From: Neocallimastix lanati (nom. inval.)
Taxonomy: Eukaryota; Neocallimastigomycota; Neocallimastigomycetes; Neocallimastigales; Neocallimastigaceae
Direction: 5' to 3'
Assembly (NCBI GenBank): GCA_016946835.1
Contig: JACVTC010000025.1
Span: 673,501-737,500, forward strand
DNA length: 64,000 bases
The position numbers were made by a program, and so were the translations under genes. Below the pieces are notes generated by a model. That model was not told the DNA's origin. It did no database searches and saw only the letters and a list, made by a program, of their open reading frames with translations. Shown one piece after another: positions 57,299 to 64,000 of this stretch; position 1 is the stretch's first letter, and every line of letters starts with the position of its first letter.

Positions 57299-57301
<3 letters not shown>

Positions 57302-57352
<51 letters not shown>
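57302..57352. promoter_or_regulatory. 51-base poly(dT) tract just upstream of the VWA gene
   Basis: The T run ends 43 bases before the ATG at 57396. Poly(dA:dT) tracts exclude nucleosomes in fungal promoters, so a promoter role is plausible, but such runs are everywhere in this window. Confidence 0.3.
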
Positions 57353-57353
<1 letters not shown>

Positions 57354-57395
57354 TTTATTTAAAACAATTATAAATAAATAAATATAAAAGTGAAA

Positions 57396-60300
57396 ATGAG
57401 TTCCTTAAAAGTATATAAAGCTGATCATGGATATATTGGTAAAATTAATACAGGAGGTTTAAAAACTAAAATTTGTAATACCGAAACAAAATTTATTGTT
57501 ATTTTAGATCAATCAGGTTCCATGGGAAGTTCTGTTCAAAATATTACTAACCATATCTTACCATTGATTTTAGAAAGGTTAGATATGGCAACTTCTCAAG
57601 TAGAATTAATTACTTTTTCTAATTATTCTGACAGATATACAGGGGATAGTGACTATTTTAGAAATTTAAAAATAGATAGTCAAGGTGGTACTTGCATGGA
57701 ATATGCCGTTAGAAATTTAGAAAAAGTTTTTAATGAATTTCAAATGAAGGGTGAAAAATATAATATTAGATTATTAACATTTTCTGATGGGGATCTCTTT
57801 GACCAAAATGAAACATTGAATTATGCTTCTAAATTATGTGCAAGATTTAAGAATAGTTTTTCTATTAATTCTCAAGCAATTCGTTATTTTACTTCTCACT
57901 ATGGTGAACCTGATACTAGAGGTCTTTCATCCATGCTACAATATAACACAATTACTGAACCTCAATTAATTGATATTCAAGCTTCCGATAATTTTGAAAA
58001 CATTGCAGAAACTATTGTTGACTTATTTAAAAATGATGGCTTAAATTATAAAATTACTTTAAATGCATCAGATGCTGTGTTTAAGGAAAATCCTTGGAAT
58101 GAATCCTCCTCTTCTATAAATTTAATTAAAGGAGAAAATATTTTCTGGTTAGAAAAACTTCCTGAAACAATAACTTTGGAAGGTGCTACAAACAAAAACG
58201 ACGTTACCGACGACTATGGCGATGCTGATATCAATGATAATAACGATAATAATAAGATAGAAGTCAAGATCGAAATAGCTGATGAAGTGACTTTTGATAA
58301 TTATAAAACCATTTTAGATAAAAAAATTGAATATTTCATGAAAAAGCTTAAAATATTAAAAGTGGTTAATACGGAATCTTCATTAAACGAAATGAATTTA
58401 ATTATTCAATATTTTGAAACTTTTGAAAATAACTTATCGGCAAACGTTATGGGATTGAATGAGGTCGATAAAATTCATCTTTCTAGTCGTATGAATATAT
58501 TAAAGAAATTAATAGAAAAAAGAAATTTGTCTCTTGTTAGCAGAATGAAGGAAATCAAAAATGATGATCGTGTCAATACGTTAAATTCGAAACAATTGGC
58601 TGATTTCTTGAGAAATGTTAGTTCCAGTAAAGATGGAAAAAGTTTATCAAAAAGAGGCTTAGGAGAAGGTATTGAATTCGACGATGTTGCCAGAAGAGAA
58701 GTATTAGCAATGTCAGAGCATCTTGATGAGCTTAAAGATATTGATGACTCCAACCACCTCAAAAGTTTCTATTCTACTTCCACAACCCTCGAAGGAATTA
58801 AGACAGTATGTGAGATAGCTGAGGATAAAGAACTACTGGAAAATGTTACAGCAATTGATATCATTAAATTATTAAATATAGTGGGTATTGGATGTGACTC
58901 TTCCGTCCGTAACTATACCGACCCAATGATTTATCAAATTAATGACATTTTCCTTGGATGTTACATCAGTTTATCTGATATCTTAGCAACTACTGAGTAT
59001 AATAATGGTCAAAATATTTTAAAAGATTTTAATACGAAGAGAATTATCGTGAACGCTATTCCGATATTTGATGATCAAAGAATTCATAAATTCTTATTAA
59101 AGTATGCTCCAAAATTATTAGAATATACTGCAAGTATTGGTATGAGAAGAATTTTAGTTGATATTCCTTATACCTATGAATATTTATACCAGACAGCTAT
59201 CTTTAAATTATGTGAAGATTTTAGTAAGAAGAGAAGTGAAGCTGCCATTCAACTTTTCTCTAATTTAGTTGAATCCTATGAGATTGCTTCTGGAAATCAT
59301 TTCGACTTCTTACTTGATATCATTACTCGTCAAATGAATGCCTCAATCGAGAACAATGAAAACAATGAAAACAATGAAAACAATGAAAACAATGAAAACA
59401 ATGAACACAATGAATTATCAAAGTATCAAATTTTCTTAAATGATTGTACCATTGATAACATGACTATGGCATTTATCAATTTAATTAAAGAAAATAAAAC
59501 TTCTATTTTCCCTAAATTATTAAGAAGTTTATACTGTCATGAAGTTTATAGAATGCTCAAAAAACTTATTGTGATTCATAACTATAGCGAAGAATTCATT
59601 CAATCTTATTTAGAAGATTTATTAGGCATTGATTATGAAAAGAATAAAACCAATATTCCAGAGCTTTTCCATTATGAAGAAAACCCAAAGTTTTGTGATA
59701 ATTATACCATAAATATAGATAAATTAAATGAGTTTTATAGTTTTGAAGAGTATTACTCCAGTAGAATAAATACTATTCCATTCATTCCTTCATATTTAGA
59801 AGCTGTCCTATCTGACAATAAAATAGATGCCATTAAAAATTTAGAAGATTATAACGATTCCAATCTCAAGAAAGCATTAGGTATTAATTATGATTTATCT
59901 TATTTCAGAATGTTCGCTTTTGTTCAAGCCTTCTTTTACCGTAAAAAAGTTGAAAGAATAGATGAAACTAAAAAAGTAATGAAAATAATTGATATTGGTG
60001 ATTTTGAGGAGGCTAATAAAATGGTTAAAGAAAAGATATGTCAACTCTATCAATCCCAGTACGAAAAGGAAATAGCTACAAAGGATAAGAAAGAAATTGA
60101 AATTTTAGGAGATGAATTGGTGGAATTAATGATTTCATGTGATGATATTAAAATATTTTCTAAATATTTCAAGGAAGGAATCACTCGTGGTAATAAAACC
60201 GTCATTATTAAAAATGCTAACAATCCAGCCGCATCTAAATTAATCGGTAAAATCATTGATCCAGATAAGAAGAACGAAATTCCACTCATTAATGAGAAAA

Positions 60301-60632
60301 CATTGATTATTTTATTAGGTCGTGATGATCAAGATAATAAGGTATGGAATAAGGGTAATGCGTATAGAGGTCCTGAAAGAAGAACACTTGAAGCAATCAT
60401 TTCTGTCAATGATCCTGAATTATGGAATGAAGTTAGTGTATTATTAAAGAAAAGATCAATTCATATTTACAGAGATCTGAAAAACCGACATGGTCATTCT
60501 AATGATCTTCCTTCATATTGGGCAATAGGATATCAATCATTAGAGGAGATGTTTGCATCTGTATCTCAAGAAGAAATTGATGATTATAAAAGAAGACATA
60601 TTGGATGTTGTGGATTAAAAAAAAAAAATTAA
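57396..60632 (+). CDS. Large protein with N-terminal von Willebrand factor A domain
   Basis: Intronless frame of 1078 residues from the ATG at 57396; a GTG six bases upstream is in frame but not a likely eukaryotic start. Residues about 32-215 form a VWA domain with a complete metal-binding (MIDAS) set: DQSGS (D38, S40, S42), T99 in GGTCME and D131 in FSDGD. The rest has no domain I can name: it is charged, mostly helical, and includes a conserved-looking block (GCDSSVRNYTDPMIYQIND, residues about 506-524). There is no signal peptide or membrane segment, so it is probably intracellular. A 9-base tandem repeat at 59352-59405 codes for six Asn-Asn-Glu units. The C-terminus GCCGLKKKN contains adjacent cysteines, which might be lipid-modified. 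VWA proteins usually bind partners through the metal site. Confidence 0.85.
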   Translation: MSSLKVYKADHGYIGKINTGGLKTKICNTETKFIVILDQSGSMGSSVQNITNHILPLILERLDMATSQVELITFSNYSDRYTGDSDYFRNLKIDSQGGTCMEYAVRNLEKVFNEFQMKGEKYNIRLLTFSDGDLFDQNETLNYASKLCARFKNSFSINSQAIRYFTSHYGEPDTRGLSSMLQYNTITEPQLIDIQASDNFENIAETIVDLFKNDGLNYKITLNASDAVFKENPWNESSSSINLIKGENIFWLEKLPETITLEGATNKNDVTDDYGDADINDNNDNNKIEVKIEIADEVTFDNYKTILDKKIEYFMKKLKILKVVNTESSLNEMNLIIQYFETFENNLSANVMGLNEVDKIHLSSRMNILKKLIEKRNLSLVSRMKEIKNDDRVNTLNSKQLADFLRNVSSSKDGKSLSKRGLGEGIEFDDVARREVLAMSEHLDELKDIDDSNHLKSFYSTSTTLEGIKTVCEIAEDKELLENVTAIDIIKLLNIVGIGCDSSVRNYTDPMIYQINDIFLGCYISLSDILATTEYNNGQNILKDFNTKRIIVNAIPIFDDQRIHKFLLKYAPKLLEYTASIGMRRILVDIPYTYEYLYQTAIFKLCEDFSKKRSEAAIQLFSNLVESYEIASGNHFDFLLDIITRQMNASIENNENNENNENNENNENNEHNELSKYQIFLNDCTIDNMTMAFINLIKENKTSIFPKLLRSLYCHEVYRMLKKLIVIHNYSEEFIQSYLEDLLGIDYEKNKTNIPELFHYEENPKFCDNYTINIDKLNEFYSFEEYYSSRINTIPFIPSYLEAVLSDNKIDAIKNLEDYNDSNLKKALGINYDLSYFRMFAFVQAFFYRKKVERIDETKKVMKIIDIGDFEEANKMVKEKICQLYQSQYEKEIATKDKKEIEILGDELVELMISCDDIKIFSKYFKEGITRGNKTVIIKNANNPAASKLIGKIIDPDKKNEIPLINEKTLIILLGRDDQDNKVWNKGNAYRGPERRTLEAIISVNDPELWNEVSVLLKKRSIHIYRDLKNRHGHSNDLPSYWAIGYQSLEEMFASVSQEEIDDYKRRHIGCCGLKKKN

Positions 60633-60876
60633 TAAATATATAAAGTAGTATATATTAAATTTCTTTTCATTTTTTATTTTTTTCGATTTCTTTTAAATTT
60701 TATATTAATAAATAAATAAAAAATTAAATTAAATAAAAATAGAAATAAAAAAAAAATTATTACAATAAAAATTTTAAAATAATTAATGAATTAATTTAAA
60801 TATAAAATATAAAGATATCCATAAAGATTAAAAGCATTCAGTTATTAATACATAAATAAATGCATAAATAAATACA

Positions 60877-60908
<32 letters not shown>

Positions 60909-60909
60909 C

Positions 60910-60948
<39 letters not shown>

Positions 60949-61696
60949 TCAATCTATATTTTATATTTATATTTCAACTATTTAATGTATTTTATTCAAT
61001 CTATACTTTATATTCATATTTCAACTATTTATTTTATTTTATTATATTTTATTCAACCTGTACTTTTTATTCATATTTCAATAATATATTTTATTTTATT
61101 TAATATGTACTTTTATATTTATATTTTGATTATTTATTTTATTTTATTTTACTTTATTTTATTTAATTCAATCTGTACTTTATATTTTATTTTATTTTTA
61201 TAGTTTAATATATTAATTTTTTTTTTTTAAAAAATAAAACAATACTTTGTATCATTAAACAAAAAAAAAAAAAAAAAAAACGTATTATATATTTTGAAAA
61301 ATTATTAACTAAAAAATGTATGTAAAAAAAAAAAAAATTGTATTATTAAATATTAAATTTATAAAACTGCATATGTATATGTTAAAAAGATATATAAATA
61401 TATAATATGACCTTAAATTTAATCTTTATGAATATCTCAATATTTTATATTTAAATATTTAATTTTTGTTTTTTTTTTTATAAGTTGATTATTTATTTTT
61501 ATACTAATGAAAAAATAAAAAATTAAAAAAAAAATATAAGTTTATTTGGTTTTGATTTAATTAATAAAAAAAAAAAATATAGATTGTTTATTTGTAATGA
61601 TTAAAAACAATATTGATGTGTTTTTGTTCGCTTTTGAATTAATGTAAAAAAAAAAAGAAATATATATATATATATAGAATAATATATTAATATTTA
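60633..61696. other. AT-rich intergenic region between convergent genes
   Basis: The 3' ends of the VWA gene (plus) and the next gene (minus) face each other here. Contents are (TAAA)n at 60850-60906, a 36-base T run (60912-60947), and a degenerate repeat of TTTTATTCAATCTGTACTTTATATT at about 60945-61200 (five imperfect units). No gene is seen. Confidence 0.6.
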
Positions 61697-62248
61697 TTAT
61701 TGTATATTTTGATTGTCTTGGTTAAGGTTTGGTGAATTCTTATTATCATTCTTGTTTCCTGATAAGGAGACAGAAGAAGCTATTTTATTTTGTAATGGTG
61801 GTGGTGTTTGTTGATGTGAATCTTGATGTGATAAAACTTGAGTCTGTGCCTGAGAAGGTTGAGGGATTGGTGCTTGGAGGTTAGTATTCGTTGTTATGGG
61901 ATTGGTGGTGGTTATAGTTTCTGTATTATTGTCATTGGTAACTTCATCAAATTTTGACATATTTTCGGTAACCCATTTAGAATTAATAATTTCATTTTGT
62001 AATTTTTTATTTAAATTGATTTGCTCCTCCCGCATACGCTTTATTTGAATTTGTTTTTCTTTAACTTCATTATAATAACTTAACATGGCTAGTCGCTGAT
62101 TTTCATTACGTTTTTTAAAGTATTCTAATTTTGTGGAAAAGGTATCAAAGATATTTTCAATATCCGTTAACATCCATTCTTGAACTTCTGGATCTAATTT
62201 ATTAATATCTATAATTGTTAGAACTATTATTTATATAAAATAAAAAAA

Positions 62249-62285
<37 letters not shown>

Positions 62286-63405
62286 TTTTGTTATTCACAA
62301 TATTATTATTTTTAATAATATAGAAAAAAAAATATTAGAACGTAAAGTTTTTATTTTAATAATTTTTTTTTTTACATAAAATTATAACTTTGATTATTAT
62401 TAATAAATTATAATTTATATTTATTTATATATACCAGTTTCTTTTAGATCTTTTGCGATTTTATTTTCATCTTCTTCCTCGGTATCACTTGTATTATCGT
62501 CCAACTATAATAATTTAATTAATTTATTTAATTAAAAAAAAAAAAAAAAAAAAAAAAAAGTATGAATATTATTTTTTTATTTGTCAGTTATTATTATTAA
62601 TATAAATATTATTATTTTTAATTATATATAAGATTATTAATTTAAATGCTATATTTTATTTATATATAATTTTACATAATAATAATGTATAAATATATAT
62701 TTACCTTTACTGTACTGTCATTACAATAATCTTCTTTTTTACTAATAGATAATTTACTCATAAAAGTACTAATAATATACTTGGGATCTTTTTCATCAGG
62801 AAATTCAAAGAATTTATACTTTAATGTATTATTTGTTTCTGGTTTTACGTCATCTTCACTTTGCTCAAGACTTTCATTTGTAGAGGATTCATTAAGATTA
62901 TCTTTTACTGTTGCTGGAGTAATATCTTTTTTATTGTTGTCATTATTTTTATCATCTAGGGTTGGTGGATTTACAGAATTTACTGTTTTTCTTATATTTT
63001 TAGTCGCTGATTCTGATTTATCCGGGGTTTCATTTATAACAGGAGTGGAGTTTTGCTTTTTCTTTTGTGCAGAAATATTTGATGATCTACTTTTGCTATT
63101 AATGTCTTGAGTATCTATTATTCCTTTTTTATTTCCTGTTACTTTATCTGCTGTGGTGGTGGTAATATTATTATTTTCTATTTTCTTTATATTAGCAGTA
63201 TTAGAATTAGAGGTATTTGATGATACATCATTTTTAATGTTGGTGGTACTCATGTTTTCATCTTCCTTTTGTAATAATTCAATTTTACTTTGACTGATAT
63301 TTTCATTGTAGAATTTGTTTCTTTTTAGTCTAATATAATGTTCATCTGGACAGTATTTAACAATCATGCAATAGAAAAGGAATCTCATAAATTCATATGG
63401 TAATA

Positions 63406-63458
<53 letters not shown>

Positions 63459-64000
63459 AATTAATTAAATAATAATATGAAAAAAAATTAAAAAAAAAAG
63501 AAAAAAATTAAAAAATAAATGAAATTAAAAAAATAAAATAATGAATTGATTAATCATTAATTAATTTTGATTACTTGATTACATATAATAAATAAATAAA
63601 TAATAAATAAATAAATAAATATATATATATGTATATATTATATATAGTGATTTACTTCATAATCAAAGTTAAAAACACCATCTTGATTAATTCCAGGGAT
63701 GAAATATGTTGAAAATATTTTTATTACCATACCTACTGTTAATATTTCTTCATCTAATATTTCATAATCCTATATTTATTAAATAATTTATATTATATAT
63801 ATATTATTATTAATTTTATATTATTATTGAATAATAATAAATCCATTTTTAGAATTAATAAAATATATTTATTTACTTTTAATATAAATATTATATCTCT
63901 TATATTCAAGGTAAAATCTCCTTTAGAAGATTTTAATGAATCTTTATGGCAATACGAATGATCTTTATATATATCATATATAGTTTTTCCATATTTATCT
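61697..64000 (-). CDS. Unidentified multi-exon gene, 3' part (runs off the window)
   Basis: Five exons on the minus strand: 64000-63877, 63769-63656, 63406-62705, 62504-62435 and 62208-61697. All four introns start GT and end AG (gtaaat, gtaaat, gtaaat, gtatat donors), and phases match, giving about 506 residues. Exon texts: DKYGKTIYDIYKDHSYCHKD; DYEILDEEILTVGMVIKIFS...; ILPYEFMRFLFYCMIVKYCP...; a Ser/Thr/Asn/Lys-rich disordered stretch of about 170 residues; KFFEFPDEKDPKYIISTFMS; then an acidic exon (DTEEEDEN) and a coiled-coil-like segment (RNENQRLAMLSYYNEVKEKQ...) with a Gln/Pro/Asn-rich tail. The structured N-terminal part might belong to a known family, but I do not recognise it. The intron at 63407-63655 holds a long T run (63411-63452) next to its acceptor. 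Confidence 0.8.

Larger units (their letters stand above)
50776..57301. other. AT-rich intergenic region dominated by tandem repeats
   Basis: I see no coding frame of normal composition in about 6.5 kb. The content is the listed arrays (51.2-51.8, 53.4-53.6, 54.2-54.6 kb), the inverted repeat at 56.27 kb, AAT arrays at 56560-56740 and several homopolymer runs. Confidence 0.65.

Noticed and set aside
57390-57395. GTG start for the VWA protein
   Set aside because: In a eukaryotic gene the in-frame ATG six bases downstream (57396) is the natural start.

Overview
This window is nuclear DNA from an extremely AT-rich eukaryote. The genes carry GT-AG introns (an ATG plus short presequence exon on a mitochondrial-type succinyl-CoA ligase gene; a five-exon gene at the right edge). 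The rest is homopolymer A/T runs of 20-55 bases, AT-only microsatellites and eukaryotic retroelements. Intergenic DNA made almost only of A and T, a succinyl-CoA ligase alpha subunit with a short organelle-targeting presequence, and an intronless bacterial-looking dehydrogenase together suggest an anaerobic gut fungus (Neocallimastigomycota). That assignment is inference; no rRNA or marker gene is present.

Layout. 0.5-23.5 kb is a LINE (APE-type non-LTR retrotransposon) cluster. Four apparently intact single-ORF elements lie head-to-tail on the minus strand, with ORFs at 2698-6783, 8004-12419, 13313-17476 and 18263-22348. They belong to three lineages: A (first and fourth, nearly identical), B (second) and C (third). 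Each ORF has an N-terminal domain that I read as RRM-like, then an endonuclease, a reverse transcriptase and a C-terminal C/H zinc-binding motif. Degraded LINE copies and short fragments of other LINEs surround them. One fragment at 23.07-23.48 kb is a clean C-to-B fusion that looks like a template switch.

24.3-26.1 kb holds the three-exon gene for succinyl-CoA ligase alpha. 26.1-36 kb is a gene desert of AT microsatellites. 36.4-46.3 kb is a nest of dead elements: a FLYWCH-type Mutator-like transposase relic with candidate terminal inverted repeats, a deleted Ty1/copia element inside it (269/264-bp LTRs, 5-bp target duplication, a primer site matching the tRNA-Lys(CUU) anticodon arm, a polypurine tract), and a second, older copia relic. 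46.8-47.6 kb is an intact short-chain dehydrogenase gene with a 129-bp tandem duplication upstream. 48.4-49.3 kb is another chimeric LINE relic.

49.3-57.3 kb is again repeats (7-bp, 5-bp and 91-bp tandem arrays) plus a striking 28-bp-arm inverted repeat at 56.27 kb. 57.4-60.6 kb encodes a 1078-residue protein with a von Willebrand factor A domain. 61.7-64.0 kb is the 3' part of an unidentified minus-strand gene with five visible exons, running off the window.

The four host genes show no operon-like or pathway relation to one another. The coherent biology here is the retroelement community: self-insertion of LINEs, chimeric cDNAs, nested copia/Mutator insertions and strong A/T homopolymer growth in dead sequence.
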